From Caryophanales bacterium (lineage in GTDB: Bacteria; Bacillota_I; Bacilli_A; RFN20; CAG-826): 24,536 nucleotides of DNA. The DNA lies in the NCBI GenBank assembly GCA_022781015.1, contig JALEUF010000120.1:1-24536 (forward strand). The letters run 5' to 3'. Positions 14,351 to 22,834 of the stretch are shown one piece after another (the first letter of the stretch is position 1; each line of letters starts with the position of its first letter). The translations under genes were made by a program, and so were the position numbers. Under the pieces are notes generated by a model, which saw only the letters and a program-made list of their open reading frames with translations, ran no database searches and was not told the DNA's origin.

Positions 14351-14365
14351 TAGAAAGACATTCAC
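14351..14365 (-). pseudogene. Possible relic of a second toxin gene start
   Basis: Next to RNA copy 2 the minus strand reads GTGAATGTCTTTCTA, 13 of 15 bases identical to ATGAATGACTTTCTA at the beginning of the 29-codon gene and in the same orientation relative to the RNA copy. The remaining toxin codons are absent and there is no ribosome binding site. It may be a deletion relic, but the match is short and could be chance. Confidence 0.3.
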
Positions 14366-14392
14366 GTATTTTATAAGTTCCCTAGCCAATAC

Positions 14393-14419
14393 AAAAAAGC
14401 CGCCACTAGGACGGCTTTA
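14393..14419 (-). terminator. Terminator of the rpsF-ssb-rpsR operon
   Basis: On the minus strand AAAGCCG pairs with CGGCTTT (14418-14412 and 14402-14396) around a 9-nt loop and is followed by TTTTTT-like sequence, 40 bp after the rpsR stop. Confidence 0.9.
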
Positions 14420-14457
14420 GTTTTCATTTTTTGCTTAATGTTTAAGCTTTTGCCAGA

Positions 14458-14682
14458 TTACTTAACTTCTGGTAATAATCCCATGAAACGAGCGTTCTTG
14501 ATAGCAACGGCTAATTGACGTTGATATTTAGCACTAGTTCCAGTTATAGCACGTGGGGTGATTTTGCCATCAGCAGAGATAAATCTTTGAAGCAATTCGA
14601 CATTCTTATAGTCGATATGGTCAATCTTATTCTTTTTGAAATAGCAAACCTTACGGCGGGAGCGAATTTTCTTAAAAGCCAT
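14458..14682 (-). CDS. rpsR: 30S ribosomal protein S18
   Basis: Small-subunit protein S18 (74 residues), which sits on the platform as a dimer with S6. The RKVCYFKKNKIDHIDYKNV and ITPRAITGTSAKYQRQLAVAIKNARFMGLLP segments are diagnostic. It lies 19 nt after ssb in the standard rpsF-ssb-rpsR order, with a well-placed AAGGA-type site, and ends just before a strong terminator. Expression should be set by the S6:S18 leader upstream of rpsF. Confidence 0.98.
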   Translation of the reverse strand: MAFKKIRSRRKVCYFKKNKIDHIDYKNVELLQRFISADGKITPRAITGTSAKYQRQLAVAIKNARFMGLLPEVK

Positions 14683-14701
14683 AATTAATCCTTTCTAGAA
14701 A

Positions 14702-15157
14702 TTAAAACGGGAGATCGTCATCGATGATATCGATGGAATCTGTGTCTTTGCTTTCTTGTGGTTGAGCTATAGAGGCTGGAGACGAATCGGTATTAGGATC
14801 TGAATAGTAGCCAGAATCATTAGCGGCATTGCTAGATTTTGGTTCCATGAATTCAATATTTGTAGCAATAACTTCGGTTGAAGTGATTTCTACATTATCA
14901 CTGCGTCTAGTGTATTTACGTTGTGTTAATCTTCCGATAACTCCAACTAAATTACCTTTTCTAGTGAATTTTACGACAGTGTCAGCGCTCTTTCCAAAGA
15001 TGGAAACAGGCATAAAGACAGTAACTTTTTCTCCGTTAGGTCCTTTTCTAGAATCATCAACAGCAATGGTGAAGGAAGCCACGCTAAGTCCAGAAGTAGT
15101 CCTGCGAAGTTCAGGGTCACGAGTCAAGCGACCAACTAATACGACATTGTTAACCAT
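14702..15157 (-). CDS. ssb: Single-stranded DNA-binding protein
   Basis: A 151-residue SSB. Residues 1-~105 form the OB fold (VNNVVLVGRLTRDPELRRT, GRLTQRKYTRR). A disordered Ser/Asn/Gln-rich linker follows, then the acidic tip DDDLPF that recruits replication and repair partners. It binds and protects ssDNA as a tetramer. Located between rpsF and rpsR, as in most Firmicutes. The ribosome binding site AGGAGG lies a few bases upstream of the ATG. Confidence 0.97.
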   Translation of the reverse strand: MVNNVVLVGRLTRDPELRRTTSGLSVASFTIAVDDSRKGPNGEKVTVFMPVSIFGKSADTVVKFTRKGNLVGVIGRLTQRKYTRRSDNVEITSTEVIATNIEFMEPKSSNAANDSGYYSDPNTDSSPASIAQPQESKDTDSIDIIDDDLPF

Positions 15158-15181
15158 TTAAAGTCCTCCTAAGCGATTTGG

Positions 15182-15469
15182 TTATTCCTTATCGATTGTG
15201 ATAAGGAAACGGATGACTTGATTATCAAGTCTTGCCAAACGATCAAATTCCTTTAAGCCTTCGGAATTAGCAGCAACTTTAATTACTACATAATAACCTT
15301 TGGTTTGCTTTTTGATCGGATAGGCAAAATCACGAAGTCCCCATTCTTTGACATCGGTAACATTAGCTTTGCTAGCAGCTAGGATGCCATGGAGCTTTTC
15401 GATTTCAGCCTTTCTAGCAGCATCGTCTAGATTTGCAGAAAGGATGTACATGATTTCATACTTTTCCAT
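15182..15469 (-). CDS. rpsF: 30S ribosomal protein S6
   Basis: Small-subunit protein S6 (95 residues), partner of S18. The start MEKYEIMYILSANLDD and the block GLRDFAYPIKKQTKGYYVVIKV are diagnostic. AGGAGGTG lies eight bases before the ATG. First gene of its operon, behind a structured leader that fits the S6:S18 autoregulatory motif. Confidence 0.98.
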   Translation of the reverse strand: MEKYEIMYILSANLDDAARKAEIEKLHGILAASKANVTDVKEWGLRDFAYPIKKQTKGYYVVIKVAANSEGLKEFDRLARLDNQVIRFLITIDKE

Positions 15470-15477
15470 TGATTAAG

Positions 15478-15545
15478 CACCTCCTAATTTCGGTCTTCGG
15501 GTCACCTTAGTTGGGTCTATGTGACCATAGAAGTATGTGCGCCAA
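15478..15545 (-). promoter_or_regulatory. S6:S18-type ribosomal protein leader of rpsF
   Basis: Upstream of rpsF the mRNA leader has a perfect 6-bp hairpin, GGUCAC with GUGACC (15526-15521 and 15505-15500), followed by CCGAAGACCGAA and then the AGGAGG site. S6:S18-binding leaders described in many bacteria contain a hairpin with exposed CCG beside the rpsF ribosome binding site, and let the S6-S18 dimer shut off its own operon. The match is by eye, not by covariance search. Confidence 0.6.
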
Positions 15546-15569
15546 GTTTCCTTCAAACAAGGCTTTAGT

Positions 15570-15598
15570 ATTATATAGAAGAAGGGATTGATTTTCAA
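15570..15598 (-). promoter_or_regulatory. Promoter of rpsF-ssb-rpsR
   Basis: TTGAAA (15598-15593), exactly 17 bp, TATAAT (15575-15570): a near-consensus sigma-A promoter. The start near 15563 leaves a leader of about 95 nt. Confidence 0.85.
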
Positions 15599-15663
15599 TC
15601 AATGAAAAACATTCATCCATTAAGGCAATTATGGCCTCACTATATAAGTAGGCGACTAGCAAT

Positions 15664-15697
15664 AAAAAAGGCTACAAACTTTTTTCATTTTGTAGCC
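15664..15697 (-). terminator. Terminator of lysS
   Basis: A 9-bp perfect stem, GGCTACAAA with TTTGTAGCC (15670-15678 and 15689-15697), 10-nt loop, followed on the minus strand by TTTTTT. It lies just after the lysS stop. Confidence 0.92.
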
Positions 15698-15708
15698 AAT
15701 TTGTTTAA

Positions 15709-17193
15709 TTATTTTTCGTCTTTCATGGTTGGGAATAGCAATACTTCCCTGATATTTTGCGTGTTAGTGAATAACATGGAAAGTCTATCGATGCCAACTC
15801 CGATACCGCCTGCTGGAGGCATACCGTATTTGAGGGCATCCATAAAGGAATAATCAATATCGTTTGCTTCTTCATCCCCTCTATTCTTGGCTTCTAATTG
15901 AGCCTTGAATCTTTCTAATTGATCGAATGGGTTATTTAATTCGGTATAGGCATTCCCAAATTCAAATCCGCCGATAAAGAATTCAAATCTTTCAACAAAG
16001 CGTGGATCTTCGCTCTTTTTTGTAAGAGGAGATACTTCGATTGGATAGGTATGGATGAATGTAGGTTGGATTAAAGTCTTTTCGACAAATTCATCAAAGA
16101 AGGCTTGAATAATGTACCCGACTGAGTTCCAACTCTTTTCAAGAGGTACATTATGTTCTTTTGCCAAAGCCACTGCTTCTTCAAAGCTCATTTGCTTGGT
16201 AAAATCGATTCCAGTTTTTTCTTTAATGGCTTCGGTCATAGAAATCCATTTGAATGGTTTAGAGAAATCAATTTGGATATCACCCCAAGTGACAATGTCG
16301 CTTTTGGCAATCTTTTCGGCTAAATCTTTGAATAATCCTTCGACCCAATTTCTCATATCGGACAAATCACCATAGGCTTGATAAAGTTCGATTGTGGTGA
16401 ATTCAGGATTATGGCGAGTATCAATTCCTTCATTACGGAAAATACGTCCAATTTCATAAACTCTATCAATACCACCAATCATGGCTTTCTTTAGATTGAG
16501 TTCAGTAGCAATACGCAAATAGAAATCTTTATCTAAAGCATTATGATGGGTAATAAAAGGTCTAGCAGAAGCGCCCCCGGCAATAGGAGAAAGAACTGGA
16601 GTTTCGACTTCTACAAACCCTAAATCGTCGCAAAATCTTCTTATTTCTTTAACAATTGCAGGTCTAAGTATGGCAACGCGTCTAGAATCATCATTGACAA
16701 TCATGTCTAGATAACGCTTCCTGAAACGGTCTTCTGTATCAGTTAAGCCGTGGAACTTTTCTGGCAATGGTTTTAAGCATTTGCAGATATGGGTATATTT
16801 TTCAACCTTGATAGTTAACTCACCGGTTCTAGATTTCATCAAGATACCTTTAACCCCAACGATATCACCAAGATCAGCAAGCTTAAAGATGGCATAATCG
16901 TGTTCACCAATTATATTGATGCCAATCCAAAGCTGGATGTTCCCATATTCATCTTTGATATTAGCGAAGCTGGCTTTTCCCATTCTACGGATGGCCATTA
17001 ACCTACCAGCGACATCTACTTCGATATTCTTTTCGGTCAATTCTTCAGCACTTAATTCCCCATATTTGGCTCTAATGTCTCTAATTTGGTCTTTCCATTC
17101 ATATCTAGTTCCAAATGGGTCAACACCTAATTCTTCATATTTTGGTAATTTATCAAGACGTACTTGTTCTTGATCATTTAGTTTTTCTTCCAT
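15709..17193 (-). CDS. lysS: Lysyl-tRNA synthetase (class II)
   Basis: Charges tRNA-Lys. Seen: an N-terminal OB anticodon-binding domain (~56-135, VAGRLMAIRRMGKASFANI), class II motif 1 (~189-201, GFVEVETPVLSP), motif 2 (FRNEGIDTRHNPEFT, ~252-266) and motif 3 (GGIGVGIDRLSMLF near the C-terminus). Length 494 is normal. GAGG lies seven bases before the ATG. It has its own promoter and terminator, so it is a single-gene unit. No T-box or other leader fits in the 30-nt leader. Confidence 0.98.
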   Translation of the reverse strand: MEEKLNDQEQVRLDKLPKYEELGVDPFGTRYEWKDQIRDIRAKYGELSAEELTEKNIEVDVAGRLMAIRRMGKASFANIKDEYGNIQLWIGINIIGEHDYAIFKLADLGDIVGVKGILMKSRTGELTIKVEKYTHICKCLKPLPEKFHGLTDTEDRFRKRYLDMIVNDDSRRVAILRPAIVKEIRRFCDDLGFVEVETPVLSPIAGGASARPFITHHNALDKDFYLRIATELNLKKAMIGGIDRVYEIGRIFRNEGIDTRHNPEFTTIELYQAYGDLSDMRNWVEGLFKDLAEKIAKSDIVTWGDIQIDFSKPFKWISMTEAIKEKTGIDFTKQMSFEEAVALAKEHNVPLEKSWNSVGYIIQAFFDEFVEKTLIQPTFIHTYPIEVSPLTKKSEDPRFVERFEFFIGGFEFGNAYTELNNPFDQLERFKAQLEAKNRGDEEANDIDYSFMDALKYGMPPAGGIGVGIDRLSMLFTNTQNIREVLLFPTMKDEK

Positions 17194-17221
17194 ATAAAAA
17201 CCTCAAAACTATTGCCTTAGT

Positions 17222-17266
17222 AGTTTACTCTAAATTGTTTTCATTTTGAATTAACTTATAAGTTAA
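17222..17266 (-). promoter_or_regulatory. Promoter of lysS with adjacent 16-bp palindrome
   Basis: TTCAAA (17250-17245), 17 bp, TAAACT (17227-17222) is a moderate promoter. Directly abutting the -35 is the perfect palindrome TTAACTTATAAGTTAA (17251-17266), a possible protein-binding site or part of the glyA 3' end structure. Confidence 0.45.
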
Positions 17267-17305
17267 AGTAAATATATTTTAAAAACAAGCGACCCATGTA
17301 GTGAT

Positions 17306-18553
17306 TTAAAATTCTAAATCCATGACATTTTTCCATCTAGAAACGATTTCTTTTACCTTTTTCTTGTATGGAACTACATCAAAATCTTCATCCTTTTCTT
17401 TTAGAATTGAGTCGATAAGTTTAGCGATTTCTATCGCATCTTCTTTGCTACAACCCCTAGTTGTCGCAGCTGCAAAGCCTAATCGAAGCCCGCTAGTTAA
17501 TCCTGGAGTTAAGGTATCATTATGAATCATGTTCTTATTAGCAGTTATTCCAACTCTTTCTAATCTAGCTTGGGCAATCTTGCCATTAATTCCATAAGAA
17601 GAAAGAACATTTAGCAAGAACAAATGGTTATCCGTACCAGAAACTTTCGCGCCTAATGAAGCAAGCTCATCGTTGCATGCTTTCGTGTTTTCTAATACAT
17701 GGGTCATGTATTCTTTAAATTCTGGCTTTAAATCTTCTCCAAAGCAAATTGCCTTGGCAGCGATTACGTGTTCAAGCGGTCCGCCTTGTGTATAAGGGAA
17801 GACAGAAGAATCAATTTTCTTAGCCAAATCTAATCTATTAGAAAGGATAATCCCTCCCCTAGGGCCTCTTAATGTTTTATGGGTAGTAGATGTAACGATA
17901 TCACAGTAATCAACCGGGTTCTGAGTTAATTTAGCAGCGATTATTCCAGCAATATGTGCCATATCTACCATGAATAATGTCTTTATTTCGGAATGAGAAT
18001 TATGCTCGTCGATAATTTCTCTCATCTTCTTAAAATCGATATCGAAAGGATAGGCACTATAACCTGCTAAAAATAAAGCAGGATTTTCTTCGTCTAGTCT
18101 TTTTCTAATTATTTCATAGTCAAGATGAGCATCTTCTCCAAGAGGATAAAAAACAAAATTATAAGTATGGGCAGAGAAAGAAACATTAGACCCATGTGTT
18201 AAATGTCCCCCATCATTTAAGGTTAAAGAGAGTATTTTATCTCCAGGATTTAGCAAGGCATGGTAGGCTGCAAAATTAGCCTGCGATCCTGAATGAGGCT
18301 GAACATTAACATACTGGGCATTAAATAGTTTCTTTAATCTTTCCCTAGCAATGTTTTCCACCGCATCAACATTTTCACATCCCCCATAATATCTATGCCC
18401 TGGATATCCTTCTGCATATTTCGCGGTAAATATCGAAGCCTGTGCTTCTCTTACTGATTTAGAAGGATAGTTCTCGCTAGCAATAAGCTCTATTCCTTCG
18501 TTTTGCCTATTCTCTTCTTTAACTAAAAACTGTTCTATTTCTTTATCAGCCAT
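17306..18553 (-). CDS. glyA: Serine hydroxymethyltransferase
   Basis: A PLP enzyme that interconverts serine and glycine with transfer of the one-carbon unit to tetrahydrofolate. Seen: IELIASENY near the N-terminus, GYPGHRYYGG, NVQPHSGSQANFA, and the PLP lysine in STTHKTLRGPRGG (Lys226). About 415 residues, normal for bacteria. The ATG at 18553 has GAGG seven bases upstream; the ATG at 18559 would be only about one base from it. It has its own promoter. No intrinsic terminator is evident before lysS. Confidence 0.97.
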   Translation of the reverse strand: MADKEIEQFLVKEENRQNEGIELIASENYPSKSVREAQASIFTAKYAEGYPGHRYYGGCENVDAVENIARERLKKLFNAQYVNVQPHSGSQANFAAYHALLNPGDKILSLTLNDGGHLTHGSNVSFSAHTYNFVFYPLGEDAHLDYEIIRKRLDEENPALFLAGYSAYPFDIDFKKMREIIDEHNSHSEIKTLFMVDMAHIAGIIAAKLTQNPVDYCDIVTSTTHKTLRGPRGGIILSNRLDLAKKIDSSVFPYTQGGPLEHVIAAKAICFGEDLKPEFKEYMTHVLENTKACNDELASLGAKVSGTDNHLFLLNVLSSYGINGKIAQARLERVGITANKNMIHNDTLTPGLTSGLRLGFAAATTRGCSKEDAIEIAKLIDSILKEKDEDFDVVPYKKKVKEIVSRWKNVMDLEF

Positions 18554-18570
18554 AATCATTCCTCGAAGTT

Positions 18571-18598
18571 AGTATAAAGCCCAAACATTTATAGGCAA
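18571..18598 (-). promoter_or_regulatory. Promoter of glyA
   Basis: TTGCCT (18598-18593), 16 bp, TATACT (18576-18571), giving a start near 18564 and a short leader. No riboswitch fits in it. Confidence 0.6.
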
Positions 18599-18625
18599 TA
18601 TAAAAGCGCCCTTTTTTAGGGCGCT
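18598..18625 (-). terminator. Terminator of the MarR-ABC operon
   Basis: AGCGCCC pairs with GGGCGCT (18605-18611 and 18619-18625) around a 7-nt loop; TTTTATATT follows on the minus strand. It ends the exporter operon immediately after its last stop codon. Confidence 0.92.
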
Positions 18626-18629
18626 AATA

Positions 18630-20546
18630 TTAGGCATTTGCTTCTTTAACTTTGAAGCCAGTATAAAGTTGATAATATTTGCCTTTTTGTTTTAATAGGT
18701 CTTCGTGATTGCCTCTTTCAATTATCTTGCCGGACTCTAAAACCATGATGACATCACTATTTTGAATTGTAGATAAACGGTGAGCAATAACAAATACCGT
18801 TCTTCCTTTCATAATTGCATCCATACCATTTTGGACTAGTTTTTCAGTATGGGAGTCAATTGAAGAAGTTGCCTCATCTAGAACTAGTACAGGTGGATTA
18901 GCACAAGCAGCCCTAGCAATAGATATAAGTTGCCTTTGCCCTTGGGATAATCCTGCCCCCGCTCCATGTAAGATGGTGTCATAGCCTTCTGGCAACATCA
19001 TTATGAAATTATGGGCATTAGCTAATTTAGCAGCTTTTATGACTTCTTCATCGCTAGCGGAAGGGTTACCATATCTAATGTTATCTTTAACGCTTCCAGT
19101 GAATAAATTAGTTTCTTGAAGAACCATGCCCATAGCACGTCTAAGATCTTTCTTTTTAATCTTATTGATATTGATTCCGTCAAATCTTATCTTGCCATCC
19201 TCGATATCATAGAATCTATTCAAGAGGTTGGTAATCGTGGTCTTTCCTGCGCCTGTAGGACCAACAAATGCTACTTTTTGACCTGGTTTAGCATATAAAG
19301 TTACATCATGTAGGACTGTCTTCCCTTTAACGTAAGCAAAGTCTACATCCGACATAGTTATATCCCCTCTTAGCCAAGTATAGGTCGTTGGAGAACCATC
19401 TGTATGAGGATGTTCCCAAGCCCACATGTTAGTTTTTTCTTCGCATGGAATTGGATTGCCGTTTTCATCTTTTTTGGCATTGACTAGCATTACATATCCG
19501 TCATCGACTTCACTAGGTTCATCAATAAGGGCGAATATACGTTCTGCCCCTGCTAAAGCCATAATAGCCAAATTGATTTGGTTAGCAACTTGACCAATTG
19601 GAAGAGTAAATGATTTCCCTAATGTTAAGAAAGAAATTATTAATCCAGCCTTTATAGGCATGACACCATATCCCATCAATAAACCACCAACTAAAGCAAT
19701 AACGCAGTATTGCAAATGGGCCAAATTAACAGTTATAGGACCAAGGATGTTGGAGAATTGCTGAGCCTTTGTTGTATATCCGCATAAGGCATCATTTAAT
19801 TTGTCGAATCCTTCCTCGGATTCTTTTTCATGGGTGAATACTTTAATGACTTTTTGACTAGAAATCATTTCTTCGATATATCCATTTGTCATACCTAAAC
19901 TTCTTTGCTGAGAAATGAAGAAGGTAGATGATTTATGCGAGAAAATCCCGATACAGGTAATGATAATCACAAAGAAGAACAATACGATTAAGGTTAGATA
20001 GACATTTAAAACTAGCATTGCTACTAAAGCCGCAACCATAGTAACAATAGAAGAAACAACCATTGGGAGAACTCTTGATATGAATTCCCTTAATGTATCA
20101 ATATCGTTTGTATAAACAGACATGATATCCCCATGTGTCCTAGTATCGAAATATGATAAAGGAAGGCTTTCCATATGTGAAAATAGCTCATCCCTTATCT
20201 CTTTTTGGGTTCCTTGTCCAATTTGAGACACTACTATTTGATAGATGTAATTAGTAACAACACCTATTAAATATATTCCAACCATAATTAATATTACGGT
20301 TTCTAGACTCATTGGTATTCCATATAGATATGTAGGTTGATTCGAAAGCATCGGGGTGATGAAATCATCGATAAGGATGCTTCCGATAAAGGCAGAGCCA
20401 ATTACCCCTGCTGCACCTGAAATCAAAATAGCAACACAAGCCAAAACAAGAAGGGCAGGCGAGAATTTAAACATTCTTTTTATGATTGAACCAAAAAGAA
20501 TAGCAGACTTCTTGAATCCAATCTTTTTTGCATTATTATTGCTCAT
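18630..20546 (-). CDS. ABC exporter subunit with the catalytically complete ATPase site
   Basis: A 638-residue half-transporter, transmembrane domain then nucleotide-binding domain, of the heterodimeric multidrug type (LmrD/BmrD/YheH-like). Walker A GPTGAGKTT (~429), signature LSQGQ (~533), Walker B LVLDE with catalytic Glu558 and His589 in IAHRLS are all present; the signature carries Gln in place of the second Gly. A ~50-residue stretch between the domains (WAWEHPHTDGSPT) is typical of this subfamily. The start at 20546 follows GGAGGTGAT at good distance and overlaps the partner gene by 11 nt; the frame opens at 20576. Substrate is unknown; lipids, peptides or drugs are possible. Confidence 0.9.
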   Translation of the reverse strand: MSNNNAKKIGFKKSAILFGSIIKRMFKFSPALLVLACVAILISGAAGVIGSAFIGSILIDDFITPMLSNQPTYLYGIPMSLETVILIMVGIYLIGVVTNYIYQIVVSQIGQGTQKEIRDELFSHMESLPLSYFDTRTHGDIMSVYTNDIDTLREFISRVLPMVVSSIVTMVAALVAMLVLNVYLTLIVLFFFVIIITCIGIFSHKSSTFFISQQRSLGMTNGYIEEMISSQKVIKVFTHEKESEEGFDKLNDALCGYTTKAQQFSNILGPITVNLAHLQYCVIALVGGLLMGYGVMPIKAGLIISFLTLGKSFTLPIGQVANQINLAIMALAGAERIFALIDEPSEVDDGYVMLVNAKKDENGNPIPCEEKTNMWAWEHPHTDGSPTTYTWLRGDITMSDVDFAYVKGKTVLHDVTLYAKPGQKVAFVGPTGAGKTTITNLLNRFYDIEDGKIRFDGININKIKKKDLRRAMGMVLQETNLFTGSVKDNIRYGNPSASDEEVIKAAKLANAHNFIMMLPEGYDTILHGAGAGLSQGQRQLISIARAACANPPVLVLDEATSSIDSHTEKLVQNGMDAIMKGRTVFVIAHRLSTIQNSDVIMVLESGKIIERGNHEDLLKQKGKYYQLYTGFKVKEANA

Positions 20547-22386
20547 CGAAATCACCTCCACCCATTTGGGTTTCATACATTTCCTTATATATAGAAGAAC
20601 TCTTCATTAGTTCATCATTATTTCCTTGGGCAACAATTTTCCCATCATCCATGATTAAGATGATGTCGCAGTCTTTAATGGATAAAATCCTTTGGGCAAT
20701 GATGAATTTAGTAACAGTTGGGATTTCTTCCTTAAATGCTTTCCTAATAAGAGAATCAGTATGTGTATCAACTGCAGATGTCGAATCATCTAGAATCAAT
20801 ATCTTTGGGGATTTTAATAAGGCGCGTGCGATGCAAAGCCTTTGTCTTTGGCCTCCAGAAACATTGGTTCCTCCTTCGTCTATATGGCTATCATATTTTT
20901 GAGGGAACGATTCAATAAATTCATCCGCACAAGCTAGATGTGCTGCTTTCTTTATTTGTTCATCGCTTGCATTTGGATTACCCCATAACAAGTTAGATTT
21001 TATTGTTCCGGTGAACAAAACATTCTTTTGAAGAACAACTGCTACATTGTCTCTAAGCGTCCTTAAATCATAATCTTTAACATCAACTCCTCCAATTTTG
21101 ACAGATCCAGAACTGACATCATATAACCTGGCCATCATGGATACTAATGTGGATTTAGATGAACCGGTCGCCCCTATAATTCCAACAGTAGAGCCACTAG
21201 GAATATTTAAATTAATATGGTCAAGAACGTTTTTCTCTCCTGAAGCACTGTAACGAAAACACACATCATCATAAACAACGCTTCCATCTTTTACTTCTTT
21301 TACTGCGTTTATAGGGGAAGTAATATCTGGTTTCTCGTCAATTACTTCTGAAATTCTTTCGGCAGAGTTTCTGGCAACAATTACCATTACAAAGCACATG
21401 GAAACAAACATTAATGAATTAAGTATCTGGTATGTATAAGTTATTAATGAGGTTAAAGAACCTGTATTGAATCCAATTGGAGAATTTCCTGAAGCTAGAA
21501 TCATCTTAGCCCCGAAATAAGAGATAACAATCATGCAGGAATAAACGGCAAAATTCATCGTTGGGGAATTAAAGGCCAGTATCCTTTCGGCATGCAAGAA
21601 CGTTTTGTAAATAAAATAGGAAACGTGCCCAAATTTTTCTTTTTCAAAGTCTTCCCTACCAAATGATTTAACAACCCTAATGCCGGCTAAATTCTCTTGA
21701 ACAGAAGCGTTTAAATCATCATATGCATTAAATACTCTAACGAAAGTTGGGTGGACTTTTATGGAGATAAAGAACAAAACAAACCCAAGTAATGGGATTA
21801 TTGCGAGGAAAGTCAATGCCAATTGCCATGAAGTGACACAAGCCATGATAAAGGCAAAGACAAGCATAATAGGAGATCTTACAATAGTCCTTAAAATCAT
21901 TTGAACCGAGTTTTGGACGTTAGTGACATCCGTTGTTAACCTAGTGACAAGTGAAGGGGTAGAGAATTTATCAATATTAGAAAAAGAATAATCCTGTATG
22001 TGATAATACATCTGTTTTCTGAGGTTTCTACCAAAATTACTAGATGCAATAGATGCAAAGAAACCTGCCATGACGCCACCGAAGCAACTAACTAAGGCCA
22101 TGGCAATCATAATTAAGCAAATATAGACTAGTTCAGGGACTTGCTCAGCACCCATAGAGCCAACTTGAGGGTCAATGATATTAATTACTTTAGCGGCAAA
22201 GAAAGGAATAAGGACTTCCCCTACAACTTCAATCGTCACGAAAACCCAGGCTAAGACACAATATCTCCATGAGCCTTTCATATATTTTATCAATGACTTA
22301 AGTACATGGGACTTCTTAAATTTTTTAATAGTTTCTTCGTCTTTTCTTTTTTTCTCTTCGATCATTTTCGCAAAGCTATCGTCCAT
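20536..22386 (-). CDS. ABC exporter subunit with degenerate ATPase site
   Basis: A 616-residue half-transporter of the LmrC/BmrC type, pairing with the downstream subunit. Walker A GATGSSKST (405) has Ser for the usual Gly, the signature VSGGQ (509) is intact, Walker B ends in Asp (ILILDD, Asp534) instead of Glu, and the H-loop has Gln565 (IAQR) instead of His. Known heterodimeric exporters such as TM287/288 show the same: one site lacks hydrolysis, formed by this subunit's Walker A/B and the partner's altered LSQGQ. GGAGG precedes the ATG by nine bases. It overlaps the marR stop by 11 nt, so regulator and exporter are one operon. Confidence 0.9.
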   Translation of the reverse strand: MDDSFAKMIEEKKRKDEETIKKFKKSHVLKSLIKYMKGSWRYCVLAWVFVTIEVVGEVLIPFFAAKVINIIDPQVGSMGAEQVPELVYICLIMIAMALVSCFGGVMAGFFASIASSNFGRNLRKQMYYHIQDYSFSNIDKFSTPSLVTRLTTDVTNVQNSVQMILRTIVRSPIMLVFAFIMACVTSWQLALTFLAIIPLLGFVLFFISIKVHPTFVRVFNAYDDLNASVQENLAGIRVVKSFGREDFEKEKFGHVSYFIYKTFLHAERILAFNSPTMNFAVYSCMIVISYFGAKMILASGNSPIGFNTGSLTSLITYTYQILNSLMFVSMCFVMVIVARNSAERISEVIDEKPDITSPINAVKEVKDGSVVYDDVCFRYSASGEKNVLDHINLNIPSGSTVGIIGATGSSKSTLVSMMARLYDVSSGSVKIGGVDVKDYDLRTLRDNVAVVLQKNVLFTGTIKSNLLWGNPNASDEQIKKAAHLACADEFIESFPQKYDSHIDEGGTNVSGGQRQRLCIARALLKSPKILILDDSTSAVDTHTDSLIRKAFKEEIPTVTKFIIAQRILSIKDCDIILIMDDGKIVAQGNNDELMKSSSIYKEMYETQMGGGDFDEQ

Positions 22387-22828
22387 TTTTGTTTTCCTCC
22401 TCTAACTTATCTAATATCTTCTCGCCTATACGCAAGAATTCATTTTTCTCATCTTCTTCTAACATCGAAGAAAGTTCCTTTTCGAATTTATCCAATACTT
22501 TCTTAGTGGATTGGTAATATTGCATTCCCTTTTCGGTTGGATAAAGTTTTTTAATACGCTTATCGTCTTTATCGATAGACGAAGAGATAAATCCTTCGTT
22601 TTCTAGAATCGTTAATATTTCAGAAACCGTCGATTTCTTTAACATCAATCCATCCATTATTGAATTACTCTTGCACCCTGGATGTCTGCATATAAAAGCA
22701 AGCGACCAGCCTTGTTGAGGACCTATATCAATAGGAAACAAAGGTAGATAGGCCATTTCAAACCTTCTATCTAGCATTCTATTTAATCGACCTACCATTG
22801 GTCTTAATCTTGAGATTTTTCTTTCCAT
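22376..22828 (-). CDS. MarR-family transcriptional regulator
   Basis: A 150-residue winged-helix regulator: SIMDGLMLKKSTVSEILTILENEGFI is the recognition region, followed by the wing SIDKDDKRIKKLYPTEKG. Its GC-poor N-terminus is unusual for MarR but includes a CRHPGC pair of Cys (cysteines in MarR proteins sometimes sense oxidants). It heads the operon of the exporter subunits and overlaps the first by 11 nt, which is the common MarR-efflux arrangement. No good ribosome binding site is seen before the ATG. Confidence 0.88.
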   Translation of the reverse strand: MERKISRLRPMVGRLNRMLDRRFEMAYLPLFPIDIGPQQGWSLAFICRHPGCKSNSIMDGLMLKKSTVSEILTILENEGFISSSIDKDDKRIKKLYPTEKGMQYYQSTKKVLDKFEKELSSMLEEDEKNEFLRIGEKILDKLEEENKNGR

Positions 22829-22834
22829 AATATT

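Noticed and set aside
14328..14420. 30-codon plus-strand ORF beginning MEGLFFFF after RNA copy 2
   Set aside because: Its codons come from the terminator T run and from the reverse of the rpsR terminator; no independent support.
17194..17305. T-box or lysine riboswitch before lysS
   Set aside because: The predicted leader is too short and lacks the specifier and antiterminator elements.
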